Source: an uncultured Oscillospiraceae bacterium (GTDB taxonomy: Bacteria; Bacillota; Clostridia; Oscillospirales; Ruminococcaceae). Taken from it: a stretch of DNA of 64,000 nucleotides. The first letter of the stretch is position 1; each line of letters opens with the position of its first letter. The notes under the pieces were generated by a model. That model saw nothing but the letters and a program-made list of their open reading frames with translations, had not been told where the DNA came from and searched no databases. The stretch covers positions 15,924 to 79,923 of the forward strand of contig UQDG01000010.1 of the NCBI GenBank assembly GCA_900539695.1, read 5' to 3'. Shown here one piece after another: positions 1 to 8,338 of the stretch. The translations under genes and the position numbers were made by a program.

Positions 1-626
1 TGCATCATGAACGGGGGGATGACGTAGGTGAAGCCCTTGTTGATCATGAAGTCGCGGGCGTAGGCCAGCACAGCTTCGTGCAGGCGGGCGATGTCGCCCA
101 GCAGGTAGTAGAAGCCGTTGCCGGAAACGCGGCCGGCGGCATCCAGATCGATACCTTCAAAGCTCTCCATGATGTCCACATGGTAGGGGATGGGGTAATC
201 GGGCACAACAGGCTCGCCGAAGCGCTGGACCTCGACGTTGCAGCTGTCATCGGGGCCGATGGGCACGCTGGGGTCGATCATCTGGGGGATCGTGTACATG
301 ATCTCCTGGATCTTGGCCTGCAGCTCGGTCTCTTTGGCCTCCAGCTCTTTCAAGCGGTCAGCCTGAGCGGTGACCTGCTTCTTGATTTCCTCGGCCTCGG
401 CTGCCTTGCTGGGGTCCTTCTTGGCCTGGCCCATCAGAGCACCGATCTGCTTGGACAGCTTGTTGCGGTTGGCGCGCAGGTCGCTGGCCTCGCCGATGGC
501 AGCGCGGTACTCGGCATCCAGCTTGATGACCTCGTCGACCAGGGGCAGCTTGGCATCCTGGAACTTTTTGCGGATGTTTTCCTTGACTGCCTCCGGATTT
601 TCACGGACAAAACGAATGTCTAACAT
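1..626 (-). CDS. serS: Seryl-tRNA synthetase, N-terminal part (cut by window edge)
   Basis: Charges tRNA-Ser with serine in the cytoplasm. The visible ~208 residues begin MLDIRFVRENPEAVKENI, the typical class II SerRS start, followed by the long antiparallel coiled-coil arm (about residues 30-105, rich in K/E/A/Q) that grips the tRNA-Ser long variable arm, then the beginning of the catalytic domain (MIDPSVPIG at about 125). The remainder lies beyond position 1. The ATG at 626-624 follows a GAGGAG ribosome binding site at good spacing. It is the last gene of the leftward parB cluster, 48 bp after parB. Family assignment is secure; only the truncation limits it. Confidence 0.95.
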   Translation of the reverse strand, partial: MLDIRFVRENPEAVKENIRKKFQDAKLPLVDEVIKLDAEYRAAIGEASDLRANRNKLSKQIGALMGQAKKDPSKAAEAEEIKKQVTAQADRLKELEAKETELQAKIQEIMYTIPQMIDPSVPIGPDDSCNVEVQRFGEPVVPDYPIPYHVDIMESFEGIDLDAAGRVSGNGFYYLLGDIARLHEAVLAYARDFMINKGFTYVIPPFMM

Positions 627-674
627 GATGATTCTCCTCTATATTTTTCTATACTTTATAGAAAACCAGGTTGA

Positions 675-1562
675 TTATTCGGCCTCCGGGTCGTAATGGC
701 CCAGCAGATCGGCGAACTTTTGCAGCATTTCATCGCTGTAAAAGTCGATCTTCAGCGAGCCTTTGCCATCTTTGTATTCCACGTGGACCTCACTGCCGGT
801 CACTTCTTTTAGGGCCGCTTCGATCTCCACCGCGCGCTTGGGGCGGCTGAAGGGGTCTGGCTTTGGTTTGGGCGGTTTGGCAGGCTTGGCCAGCTTTTTG
901 CAAAGGGCTTCGGTCTGGCGGACGTTCAGCCCGTTGGCCTCGATTTCCTCGGCCGCCTGCTGCATCAACTCCTGTGTGGGCAGGCCCAGCAGCACTTTGG
1001 CGTGCCCGGCACTTAAAATGCCCTCACTGACTTTATGGCGGACCTCCTGCGGCAACGCCAGCAGGCGCAGGCTGTTGGTGACGGAGCTGCGGCTTTTACC
1101 CAGCTTTTTGGCGGCCGTTTCCTGCGTCAGGCCGTACTTTTCAATCAGCTGGTGGCAGCCCTCGGCTACCTCGATGGGATTCAAGTCCTCGCGCTGCAGG
1201 TTTTCGATCAGCGCCAGGGCTGCGGCTTGTTCGTCCGATACATCCTTGATGATGACCGGCACCTCATCCAGTCCGGCCAGCCGGGCGGCACGCCAGCGGC
1301 GCTCGCCCGCAATGATGATGTAGCCGGTGCCCAGCTTTTTGGGGCGTACAGCAATGGGCTGCAGCAGGCCGTTTTCGGTAATGCTGTCGGCCAGCTGGTT
1401 CAGCGCATCGTCGTCGAACTGCTTGCGGGGCTGCGCGGGGTCTGGTTCGATCTCCCGCAGCGGCAGGGTAGAGGCAGCCGCATCATCCGATGAGGTCTCG
1501 GGCAGGTCGGCAAACAGCAGATCAAGGCCTTTGCCTAAGCCGCCCATTTTCTTTTTTGCCAT
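675..1562 (-). CDS. parB: Chromosome-partitioning protein ParB (Spo0J)
   Basis: CTPase/DNA-binding protein that loads at parS, slides as a clamp and works with ParA to segregate origins. The 295-residue protein has the N-terminal CTP-binding domain with GERRWRAAR (residues 86-94), a helix-turn-helix at about 145-168 (LTQETAAKKLGKSRSSV) that reads parS, and a C-terminal dimerisation domain. Its ATG is 4 bp after the parA stop, with GAGAGGTGAG lying inside the parA end, so the two are probably translationally coupled. It is one of two ParB-family paralogues in the window, the other being the noc-like gene; the position next to parA and the length favour this one as the true Spo0J. Confidence 0.96.
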   Translation of the reverse strand: MAKKKMGGLGKGLDLLFADLPETSSDDAAASTLPLREIEPDPAQPRKQFDDDALNQLADSITENGLLQPIAVRPKKLGTGYIIIAGERRWRAARLAGLDEVPVIIKDVSDEQAAALALIENLQREDLNPIEVAEGCHQLIEKYGLTQETAAKKLGKSRSSVTNSLRLLALPQEVRHKVSEGILSAGHAKVLLGLPTQELMQQAAEEIEANGLNVRQTEALCKKLAKPAKPPKPKPDPFSRPKRAVEIEAALKEVTGSEVHVEYKDGKGSLKIDFYSDEMLQKFADLLGHYDPEAE

Positions 1563-1566
1563 CGGC

Positions 1567-2331
1567 TCACCTCTCGTTCTTGCTTAAAAATTCCCGTGCC
1601 AGTTCCATGTAAGCCTCGCAGCCTTTGCCGTTCGGCTCATAGAAATTGATGGGCATGCCGAAGCTCGGTGCCTCAGACAGGCGCACCGAGCGGGGGATGA
1701 CAGCCTTGAACACCTTGTCCCCGTAGTACTTTTTGACCTGGGCCACCACCTGCATTGTCAAGTTCAGCCGGCCGGAGTACATGGTAAAGAGCACGCCCTC
1801 AATGTCCAGATAACGGTTATACTTTTTTCGCACCATTTTTAAGGTGTTCATCAGCTCCGTCAGGCCTTCCAGCGCGTAGTATTCGCACTGCAGGGGGATC
1901 AGCACGGTATCGGCGGCGCACAGGCCGTTGATGGTCAGCAGATCCAGCGAGGGCGGGCAATCGATGAAAATATAATCGTACAGCGGCACAATGGGGGCCA
2001 GCACGCTGCGCAGGCGCATCTCGCGCCGGGGCAGGTTGACCAGCGCCACAGCAGCGCCGGCCAATTGGGTGTTGGAGGGAAGCAGGTCGGCATTATACTC
2101 GGTCTTGACGATGGCGTTGCGCACATCGTCGTCCTCGATCAGGCAAGTATAAATGTCGGATTCCAGCTTGTTTTTGGCAATGCCGTAACCGCTGGAAGCG
2201 TTGCCCTGGGGGTCGAGGTCTACGACAAGGACCTTTTTGCCCAGTGCTGCCACGCAGGCGCTGAGGTTTACGGCGCTAGTCGTTTTGCCCACGCCTCCTT
2301 TCTGGTTTGCTACTGCGATTACCTTTGCCAC
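1567..2331 (-). CDS. parA: Chromosome-partitioning ATPase ParA (Soj)
   Basis: Deviant Walker ATPase that binds DNA non-specifically as an ATP dimer, partners ParB in origin segregation and, in Bacillus, tunes DnaA activity. KGGVGKTT (about residues 11-18) is the deviant Walker A motif with the signature lysine. The start chosen is the GTG at 2331: GGAGGG sits 7 nt upstream, whereas the in-frame ATG at 2355 would put that ribosome binding site inside the coding region. This gives 254 residues, normal for Soj. An extended -10 (TGCTATAAT, minus strand, about 2393-2385) lies about 55 bp upstream. Its own promoter and the terminator behind noc suggest parAB can be expressed separately from the upstream genes. 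Confidence 0.95.
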   Translation of the reverse strand: MAKVIAVANQKGGVGKTTSAVNLSACVAALGKKVLVVDLDPQGNASSGYGIAKNKLESDIYTCLIEDDDVRNAIVKTEYNADLLPSNTQLAGAAVALVNLPRREMRLRSVLAPIVPLYDYIFIDCPPSLDLLTINGLCAADTVLIPLQCEYYALEGLTELMNTLKMVRKKYNRYLDIEGVLFTMYSGRLNLTMQVVAQVKKYYGDKVFKAVIPRSVRLSEAPSFGMPINFYEPNGKGCEAYMELAREFLSKNER

Positions 2332-2384
2332 GCTTTTCCCTCCGTCTTTTTGCATTTTAAGACGGTTTTGTCCGTCTGGATTCT

Positions 2385-2393
2385 ATTATAGCA
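2385..2393 (-). promoter_or_regulatory. Extended -10 promoter element for parA-parB
   Basis: TGCTATAAT on the minus strand matches the extended -10 consensus exactly. No good -35 lies at 17 bp, which extended -10 promoters tolerate. It is the only clear promoter between the noc terminator and parA. Confidence 0.5.
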
Positions 2394-2433
2394 CAAGGAA
2401 ACACTATAAAAAAGGGGGCAAACGCAAAAAATG

Positions 2434-2469
2434 CCCTGTAAAATGTTCCACGTGGAACATTTTACAGGG
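2434..2469. promoter_or_regulatory. parS site embedded in an intrinsic terminator
   Basis: The 16-mer TGTTCCACGTGGAACA (2444-2459) is a perfect palindrome that fits the bacterial parS consensus. It is extended on both sides by complementary bases so that 2434-2469 is one perfect 36-bp palindrome. On the minus strand, 21 bp past the noc stop codon, the palindrome is followed by GCATTTTTT, the layout of a rho-independent terminator. The same bases can therefore serve as a ParB loading site in DNA and a terminator hairpin in the noc transcript. The dual role is inference; the palindrome and T-run are seen directly. Confidence 0.9.
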
Positions 2470-2489
2470 TTTTCTCTATTTTCAGTGCT

Positions 2490-3359
2490 TTATACCTCGG
2501 TCGCGTACTCTTTGGCTGGCTCCTGCGGCGGAGTCGTTGACTGCTGCACAGGGCGGCCGTCACTGCCTACGGGGATGCGCACAATGTACTCTAGGCACCC
2601 GTCATGCTTATCACAGTGGGTAGTTGCCTGGATGCCCTTCTGGGTCATCAGGTCAACGGCATGCTGCAGGGTATTTACAAAAAAGCGGACATCCCGCACC
2701 ATGGGGATGGTGCGGCGGCAGGGGCTGGGGCTGTTGGGGGCGGCCAACATCTGGTCCACCAGTTTGTCCGCCTGCCGCACGCTGAGCTTATCCCGCGCCA
2801 TCTTTTCCAGTGCCGGGGTACGGCGGCTCTCTGGCAGGCGCAGGGCTGCGCGGGCATGGCGCTCGGTCAGGTGGTTGGCGGCGCAAAGCTGCTGCTGTTC
2901 CGGTGTAAGGGTAAGTAAGCGCAGTTTGTTGGCCAGGGCAGGCTGACTTAACCCCAGCCGCCTTGCAGCCTCGGCCTGGGTACAGCCCCACAGGCGGATT
3001 ACCTCTTTAATGCCGCGGGCAGTATCAAAGGGGTCCAGCTGGCTGCGCTGCAAGTTTTCCAACAGACCCAGTGCGGCGGATTCGCTGTCATCGTAGTCCG
3101 CCAAAATGGCAGGCACTTTTTCCAGCTTGGCAAGGCGGCAGGCGCGCAGGCGGCGCTCACCCGCGATGAGCTGGTATTTCCGCAGCCCCACCCGCCGCAC
3201 GCTGATGGGCTGCAGCAGACCATTTTGCAGAATACTGACGGCCAGCGCCGCAATCTCCGGCTCGTCAAAAGCCGTGCGGGCCTGGTAGGGGGACGGTTCG
3301 ATGCAATCAACAGGCAGCATGACAATGCGCCCTTGTTTTTGTAGTTCATTTTTAGCCAC
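2490..3359 (-). CDS. noc: Noc-like ParB/Spo0J-family DNA-binding protein
   Basis: ParB-family protein of 289 residues in the position usually held by noc in Firmicutes (rsmG-noc-parA-parB). Noc binds its own palindromes and blocks division over the nucleoid. The GTG start at 3359 is supported by GGGAGGAATC immediately upstream; an open frame extends a further 225 bp without a ribosome binding site and across a hairpin. Visible features are the ParB N-terminal domain with GERRLRA (residues 67-73), a helix-turn-helix (CTQAEAARRLGLSQPALANKL) and a C-terminal domain with little similarity to ParB. It could instead be a second ParB acting on parS; DNA specificity cannot be read from sequence alone. 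Confidence 0.8.
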   Translation of the reverse strand: MAKNELQKQGRIVMLPVDCIEPSPYQARTAFDEPEIAALAVSILQNGLLQPISVRRVGLRKYQLIAGERRLRACRLAKLEKVPAILADYDDSESAALGLLENLQRSQLDPFDTARGIKEVIRLWGCTQAEAARRLGLSQPALANKLRLLTLTPEQQQLCAANHLTERHARAALRLPESRRTPALEKMARDKLSVRQADKLVDQMLAAPNSPSPCRRTIPMVRDVRFFVNTLQHAVDLMTQKGIQATTHCDKHDGCLEYIVRIPVGSDGRPVQQSTTPPQEPAKEYATEV

Positions 3360-3390
3360 TTTTGATTCCTCCCTGCGGGTGATTATCACA

Positions 3391-3428
3391 TAAAAAATGC
3401 TATGCTTTTCCCTGGGAAAAGCATAGCA
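3391..3428 (-). terminator. Terminator/attenuator between rsmG and noc with a TTTTCCC-T-GGGAAAA core
   Basis: Two perfect 15-base arms (3398-3412 and 3414-3428) flank a single central base, and on the minus strand six T residues follow (3397-3392). This is a strong intrinsic terminator or attenuator after rsmG and just upstream of the noc start. The core resembles the Bacillus Noc-binding site ATTTCCCGGGAAAT but has one extra central base. Confidence 0.75.
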
Positions 3429-3486
3429 CGAACTGGAAAAAAGTGGAAGAAAAATCGTTCGCTGGATTTTGGCCCTTTTCGCGGTT

Positions 3487-4191
3487 TTACAGCGGCTTCT
3501 TGGCAATTTTGCCGCCGTTTCTGGGGTAAACGGTCGGAGTCTGCGATATTTTTTCGCACACCACCAGCCCGCGGGCACTGCCATCGGGCAGGGTGAATTG
3601 CCGGGTCTCGCGGTATTTACCGCCCAGCTTCTTTAAAGCGTTAGCCGCGGCCTTGGCTTCGGCGTCGGCTTCGGGGCCTTTCATGGCGATGAACACGCCG
3701 CCGACTTTGACCAGCGGCAGGCAGTATTCACTCAACACCGGCAGGGCTGCCACGGCGCGGGCGCTGGCAATATCGAACTGCTCACGCCAGACTTTGCGGG
3801 CGGCTTCCTCGGCGCGTTCCTTGGCGAACTCCACGCCAGTCAGGCCCAGCTCGGCGCAGGCATACTTTAAAAATTCTACACGCTTGCCGGTAGGTTCCAT
3901 CAAGGTCAGCTCCAGGTCCGGTTTATAAATTTTAGCCACAATACCGGGGAAACCTGCGCCGGTACCCACGTCCACCATCTTGCCCTGCACTTCGGGCTGA
4001 GCGGCAAACAGCAGGCTGTCAGTAAAGTGGCGGTCCTCGATGCCCTCGGGGCTGGTGATGGCCGTCAGGTTGACCTTCTCATTATAGCTCACCAAAATTT
4101 CAGCGTAGTGATCCAGCTGGTCCAGCTGGGCAGGGGAGAGGCTGATGTTCCACGTGGAACATTTTTCAGCCAGGCGGTTTTTATCGATCAT
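3487..4191 (-). CDS. rsmG: 16S rRNA (guanine-N7)-methyltransferase RsmG (GidB)
   Basis: Uses SAM to methylate N7 of G527 (E. coli numbering) in 16S rRNA; loss gives low-level streptomycin resistance in other bacteria. The 234-residue protein has the SAM-binding motif DVGTGAGFPG (about residues 74-83) and the family's C-terminal YPRNGGKIAKKPL. The ATG at 4191 is 10 bp after the mnmG stop with only a weak ribosome binding site, so coupling to mnmG is likely. Residues about 10-16 (KCSTWNI) are encoded by a perfect parS palindrome, an overlap typical of Firmicutes rsmG genes. Confidence 0.95.
   Translation of the reverse strand: MIDKNRLAEKCSTWNISLSPAQLDQLDHYAEILVSYNEKVNLTAITSPEGIEDRHFTDSLLFAAQPEVQGKMVDVGTGAGFPGIVAKIYKPDLELTLMEPTGKRVEFLKYACAELGLTGVEFAKERAEEAARKVWREQFDIASARAVAALPVLSEYCLPLVKVGGVFIAMKGPEADAEAKAAANALKKLGGKYRETRQFTLPDGSARGLVVCEKISQTPTVYPRNGGKIAKKPL
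4146..4161. promoter_or_regulatory. parS site inside the rsmG coding region
   Basis: TGTTCCACGTGGAACA is identical to the 16-mer at 2444-2459 and a perfect palindrome. It overlaps rsmG codons about 11-16. A short complementary extension (GCTGA / TCAGC) flanks it imperfectly. Two identical parS sites 1.7 kb apart and about 9-11 kb from oriC fit ParB loading near the origin. Confidence 0.92.
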
Positions 4192-4201
4192 AGTTTAACA
4201 C

Positions 4202-6067
4202 TCATTTCTGTTTCAGCAGCACAATGCTCAGCTGGGCCAGGTCGCTGGGGGAGACACCGGGGATGCGCCCGGCCTGGGCCAGCGTGCGGGGACGAATCTT
4301 CTGTAATTTTTCACGGGCTTCCAGCGTGATCATCTCAATGGGGCTGTAATCGAAGTCCTCAGGGATCTTCACGTTCTCATGGCGCTGAATGTCCCGGATC
4401 AACCGTTCCTCACGGGCGATATAGCCGGCGTAGCGGATCTCGGTCTCGATGCGCTGGGCCATGGCAGGGGTCACACCCTCGCCGCGACCGATGACTTTGG
4501 CGATCAGCTCATAGCTGATGTAGGGACGGCGCATCAGTTCCAGCGCCGTGCCGCCGATTTCCCCCAGCTCGGTGTCTTCGGGCACGGCAGCTTTCAGGTC
4601 GGCCAGCCGCACCGTGGTTTTGGCCAGGCGGTCCATCTCGTTCTGCTTGATCTCGCGATCCTTGCAGAATACTGCCCACCGGTCATCCTGTACCAGACCG
4701 TACTCCCGGCCGATGGGGGTCAGACGTTCGTCGGCGTTATCCTGCCGCAGGCTCAGGCGGTATTCACTGCGGCTGGTCATCATGCGGTAGGGGTCCATGA
4801 CACCCTTGGTCACCAGGTCATCCACCAAAGTTCCCAGGTAACTGGTGTGGCGGGCCAGCACCAGCTCATCCTTTTCCAGCGCGTGGCGGGCGGCGTTCAG
4901 GCCGGCAAGCAAGCCCTGGGCGGCAGCTTCCTCGTAGCCAGAGGTTCCGTTGAACTGCCCCGCGCCATAAATACCCGCGACCACCTTGCTTTCCAGCGTA
5001 GGCTTTAAGGTGGTGGGGTCGACGCAATCGTACTCGATGGCGTAGGCCGGGCGCATGATTTCCAGATGCTCAAACCCCTTGATGGTACGGTACATGGCAT
5101 TCTGCACCACCTCAGGCAGGCTGGAAGAAAGGCCCTGCAGATACATTTCCTCTGTGTCCTCGCCGCAGGGCTCTACAAAAATGGGGTGGCGCTCCTTATC
5201 CTTAAAACGCACCACTTTATCCTCAATGGAGGGGCAGTAGCGCGGGCCGACGCCCTGGATGTCTCCGCCGTAGAGCGGCGAACGGTGCAGATTATCCAGA
5301 ATGACCTTGTGGGTCTCGGGGTTGGTGTAAGCGATGTAGCAATCCACCTTGTTGTGCATCGGCTCTCGCGTTAAAAAGCTGAAAGGCTGCAATTCCTCAT
5401 CCGGGTCGCCGGGCTGACGCTCCAGCTGGGTAAAGTCGATGCTGCGGCGGTGAACGCGGGCCGGAGTGCCGGTCTTAAACCGGCGCAGCGTAAAGCCCTG
5501 CTCCACCAGGCATTTGGTCAGTGCCGTGGTGGCATGGGTGCCGTCGGGACCGCTGTCGTAGTGAGCCTCGCCCACAAAGATGCGCCCGCCCAGCGTGGTG
5601 CCGGTGGCGATGACCAGCGCCTTGCAGCTATAGTAGCCGTTTAAATTGGTGATGACGCCGCAGACTTTGCCTTCCTGAATATCCACGGCCACGATCTCGG
5701 CCTGATGGATGTCCAGGTTCGGCGTTTTCTCCAGCGCGTGTTTCATCCACATGTGGTAACGCTTGCGGTCGGTCTGCACACGCAGGCTGTGGACGGCAGG
5801 GCCCTTGCCCCGGTTCAGCATGCGGCTCTGCAAAAAGGTGGCGTCGGCAGCAATGCCCATCAGACCGCCCAGGGCGTCCACTTCCCGCACTAGGTGCCCC
5901 TTGGCGGTACCGCCGATGGACGGGTTGCAGGGCATGTTGCCGATAAAATCCAGCGACAGGGTGAACACGGCGGTCCTGGCCCCTAGTGTCGCTGCCGCGT
6001 GGGCAGCCTCGATGCCCGCATGCCCGGCACCGATCACTACCACATCATAACTTCCCAGTTTATCCAT
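4202..6067 (-). CDS. mnmG: tRNA uridine-5-carboxymethylaminomethyl modification enzyme MnmG (GidA)
   Basis: FAD-dependent partner of MnmE that installs the (carboxymethyl)aminomethyl group on U34 of certain tRNAs using methylene-tetrahydrofolate. The 621-residue protein has the N-terminal dinucleotide-binding motif [14 protein letters not shown] (about residues 13-26), the conserved [20 protein letters not shown] (about 47-66) and the C-terminal helical GidA-associated domain. Length is normal. The ATG at 6067 is preceded by AGAGGA. It lies 15 bp after mnmE, so the two partner enzymes share an operon. Confidence 0.97.
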   Translation of the reverse strand: MDKLGSYDVVVIGAGHAGIEAAHAAATLGARTAVFTLSLDFIGNMPCNPSIGGTAKGHLVREVDALGGLMGIAADATFLQSRMLNRGKGPAVHSLRVQTDRKRYHMWMKHALEKTPNLDIHQAEIVAVDIQEGKVCGVITNLNGYYSCKALVIATGTTLGGRIFVGEAHYDSGPDGTHATTALTKCLVEQGFTLRRFKTGTPARVHRRSIDFTQLERQPGDPDEELQPFSFLTREPMHNKVDCYIAYTNPETHKVILDNLHRSPLYGGDIQGVGPRYCPSIEDKVVRFKDKERHPIFVEPCGEDTEEMYLQGLSSSLPEVVQNAMYRTIKGFEHLEIMRPAYAIEYDCVDPTTLKPTLESKVVAGIYGAGQFNGTSGYEEAAAQGLLAGLNAARHALEKDELVLARHTSYLGTLVDDLVTKGVMDPYRMMTSRSEYRLSLRQDNADERLTPIGREYGLVQDDRWAVFCKDREIKQNEMDRLAKTTVRLADLKAAVPEDTELGEIGGTALELMRRPYISYELIAKVIGRGEGVTPAMAQRIETEIRYAGYIAREERLIRDIQRHENVKIPEDFDYSPIEMITLEAREKLQKIRPRTLAQAGRIPGVSPSDLAQLSIVLLKQK

Positions 6068-6082
6068 ACGTTTTTTCCTCTA

Positions 6083-7474
6083 TCATTTACCCACACAAAA
6101 CGTCTCAAATACTTCCTCTATGGTCGCGTCGCTGGCATCCTCGCCGGTCAGATCGCACAGGGCCTGCAACGCATCGGTCAGGCAGATACCGGTAGCGTCC
6201 AGCCCAAAGCCTGCCTGCCGGGCCTTCATCGCTTCGGCAATGGCATCCCGCGCACGGGTGGCGGCCGCCAGCTGGCGGGCACTGCACAACTGCGCTGCTC
6301 CGGGGTCCAGCTGGGCTGTGCCCAGCAGTTCGGCCACGGCATCGGTCAAGGGTTGCAAACTGTCAGCCTCTTTGGCGCAAAGGGTGATGATCTTTTTAAA
6401 ATAGGGCTGCAAGGTCTGGGCCGCGTTCTCCGTGGAATCGGCCAGATCCTCTTTGTTCAAAATTGCCAACGCAGGGCGATTCTGGCAGCGGTGGGCAATT
6501 TCTAAATCGGCGTCGGTCAGTGGCTGGGCGGCATCGAACACGGCCAGCACCAGCCCGGCTTCGTCCAGCTTTTTCCAGCTGCGGCGGATACCCTCGGCTT
6601 CGATGGCATCGCCGTCGGCGCCCACGTCCCGCACACCGGCAGTATCAAACAGGTTCAGCCGGATCTCGCCCAGCTGGACGGCCTGCTCTACAATATCGCG
6701 GGTAGTACCTGCCACCGGCGTTACGATGGCCCGGTCAAAACCGGCCATCAGGTTCAGTAGCGTACTTTTGCCCACGTTGGGGCGGCCCAGCAGCACACAA
6801 TCCACGCCCCGGCGCAGCACCGCACCGGCACCATAACCACGGATCAGGCTGTCCAGCTCCGCTTTCTGGCCGCCCAGCGTTTTCAGCAGATGCTCATCGG
6901 AAAGTTCCGGCACGTCCTCCTCGGGGTAGTCGATCCAGGCGGTCAGGTGGGCGTTCAGGCTTTGCAGCACGGTCTGGATGGCGCCGATGCGTTTTGCCAG
7001 CCGCCCATCCAGGGCCGACTTGGCCAGCGCGGCACCCTGGCGGCCGTTGGCGGCGATGACTTCCATCACGGCTTCGGCCTGGGTCAACGACATGCGGCCA
7101 TGCTCCAGCGCGCGGCGGGTGAACTCACCCGGCCCTGCCGGGGCTGTGCCCGCGGTGATAAGGGCTTCCAGCAAGCCGTCCGCCATAGCGGTACCGCCGT
7201 GGACCGAAAGCTCGATGACATCCTCGCCGGTATAGGAGTGGGGGGCGCGGAAGAAGAGGGCGATAGTCTCGTCCATTTCCTGCCCGTGCAGCAGGTAGTG
7301 GCCCAGCATGGCGGTGTAGCCCTTGGCCTCGGCCACCTTGCGTCCCACGTGGAGCGGGACGAAGATCTTTTCCACCATGGGGTAGGCGTCCGGCCCTGAT
7401 ACCCGCACCACGGCAATGCCGCCGGTGCCGGGGGGCGTTGCCAGCGCACAGATTGTCTGCTGTAAGCGATCCAC
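6083..7474 (-). CDS. mnmE: tRNA modification GTPase MnmE (TrmE)
   Basis: K+-activated GTPase that works with MnmG on tRNA U34. The GTG at 7474 is chosen because GGAGG lies 7 nt before it; the upstream in-frame ATG at 7507 has none. This gives 463 residues. Visible parts are the N-terminal folate-binding domain (TICALATPPGTGGIAVVRVSG region), the G domain with P-loop GRPNVGKSTLLN, switch II DTAG, NKED, and the C-terminal CVGK whose cysteine is the family's conserved catalytic-type residue. First gene of the leftward mnmE-mnmG-rsmG run. Confidence 0.97.
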   Translation of the reverse strand: MDRLQQTICALATPPGTGGIAVVRVSGPDAYPMVEKIFVPLHVGRKVAEAKGYTAMLGHYLLHGQEMDETIALFFRAPHSYTGEDVIELSVHGGTAMADGLLEALITAGTAPAGPGEFTRRALEHGRMSLTQAEAVMEVIAANGRQGAALAKSALDGRLAKRIGAIQTVLQSLNAHLTAWIDYPEEDVPELSDEHLLKTLGGQKAELDSLIRGYGAGAVLRRGVDCVLLGRPNVGKSTLLNLMAGFDRAIVTPVAGTTRDIVEQAVQLGEIRLNLFDTAGVRDVGADGDAIEAEGIRRSWKKLDEAGLVLAVFDAAQPLTDADLEIAHRCQNRPALAILNKEDLADSTENAAQTLQPYFKKIITLCAKEADSLQPLTDAVAELLGTAQLDPGAAQLCSARQLAAATRARDAIAEAMKARQAGFGLDATGICLTDALQALCDLTGEDASDATIEEVFETFCVGK

Positions 7475-7861
7475 TGCGATACCTCCGTGAAGTAAAGTTT
7501 CTAACACTTTATCATACCACGAATTTTTTCTTTTTCCTACCTTTTTTCTGCGGTTTTTTGAAAAATAAAAAGCTAAGCTCTTATGTCACCAACAAAAAGC
7601 GAGTTGATCCACACAACAGGGGCAAATAAAACACCCTGGAAATCGCCCGCAAGTACAACGCCGACCTGGCTGCTTTCCTACACAAGGTGCAGGCTGTCCG
7701 CCGTGCCGAGGATTATATAACTGCGACGACTGCTGAGTGATTTTCAACAGCTTGTTGAAAACTGACCATTTCTTTCCTATACCGAAAATGCACCTGTGGT
7801 GGGGAATTGCCGGGAAGGTGCATTTATTATAAGTTAGTTTTTTCTAACTTTACAGGGATGG
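7475..7861. other. Intergenic stretch upstream of mnmE, no intact gene
   Basis: No complete gene is visible. A short open stretch at about 7627-7738 (plus strand; ...IARKYNADLAAFLHKVQAVRRAEDYI...) ends in a stop and reads like the C-terminal tail of a lost gene, but I cannot assign it. It is followed directly by the inverted pair TTTTCAACA / TGTTGAAAA at 7741-7761. Confidence 0.5.
7741..7761. repeat. Inverted pair of DnaA-box-like 9-mers
   Basis: TTTTCAACA (7741-7749), three spacer bases and TGTTGAAAA (7753-7761) form a perfect inverted repeat. The same 9-mer recurs four times in the cluster at 36,350-36,650. It differs by one base from the TTTTCCACA boxes used in oriC here. Confidence 0.55.
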
Positions 7862-8095
7862 GTTTGGACGTCTGCAAAATATGCAATTCTGAAAAAAGCG
7901 ACACGGATCATCCATTTCCAAAAGATCATGGCACAGCCCTACAGCAAACTGCTGGAGACATTCAAAACGGCTTCCGCGGTGCCGAAGATCCCGGCGCGCA
8001 GGATCCGAATCTTACCTTTGAAACGCAGACGCTCTGCGGCCAGCCGGTGTTGTACGTTAAGCACAAGCAGCCCGTGCAGAAAGTGTGCATCTACG
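7858..8095 (+). pseudogene. Frameshifted N-terminal fragment, possibly an alpha/beta hydrolase
   Basis: Two reading frames joined by a frameshift near 8010 give a protein-like stretch: ...ILKKATRIIHFQKIMAQPYS..KLLETFKTASAVPKIPARR, then LTFETQTLCGQPVLYVKHKQ and PVQKVCIYVVG. The second half resembles the first strands of alpha/beta hydrolases, where VIYxxGGG forms the oxyanion region, but the sequence departs just after the first G. No nucleophile elbow follows. It is a remnant; the family guess rests on this short similarity only. Confidence 0.4.
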
Positions 8096-8097
8096 TG

Positions 8098-8241
8098 GTG
8101 GGCAACGACCTGAGGGATGTAGGTTTTGATTTTGAGGATCTCCGCATCCGAAAGGAAATGATGGGTCGTGCAGACGGAATCTTCCCAGACGGATACCAAA
8201 GCATCCAACAGGGATTTCGATTTTAGATTTCGTATAGTTTC
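8098..8241 (-). pseudogene. N-terminal fragment of a GNAT acetyltransferase
   Basis: On the minus strand about 48 residues read TIRNLKSKSLLDALVSVWED and SVCTTHHFLSDAEILKIKTY, then IPQVV. This matches the start of a common GNAT family (pattern W-E-x-S-V-x-x-T-H-H-F-L) that acetylates small molecules or proteins with acetyl-CoA. The fragment stops where the oppositely oriented hydrolase-like fragment begins and the acetyl-CoA-binding motif is absent, so it cannot be active. The two fragments meet head-on, as expected after a deletion that fused two gene starts. Confidence 0.5.
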
Positions 8242-8287
8242 ATGTTTTCCACAGCCCTGTTTAAAACTTTTGGGATTGCTTGTTTGC

Positions 8288-8310
8288 GGGCCGATGACAA
8301 ACATCGGCCC
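8288..8310. repeat. GGGCCGATG...CATCGGCCC palindromic repeat
   Basis: Nine-base arms around a five-base loop. A closely related palindrome with the same GGGCCGATG arm is at about 61,043-61,067, so this is a dispersed intergenic repeat rather than a local hairpin. Confidence 0.6.
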
Positions 8311-8338
8311 CTGCAATCAAACCGTAAGATTCTACACA

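Noticed and set aside
2431..2480. Short plus-strand peptide frame MFHVEH over the first parS
   Set aside because: The motif arises in any frame reading through the parS palindrome; no ribosome binding site or gene context.
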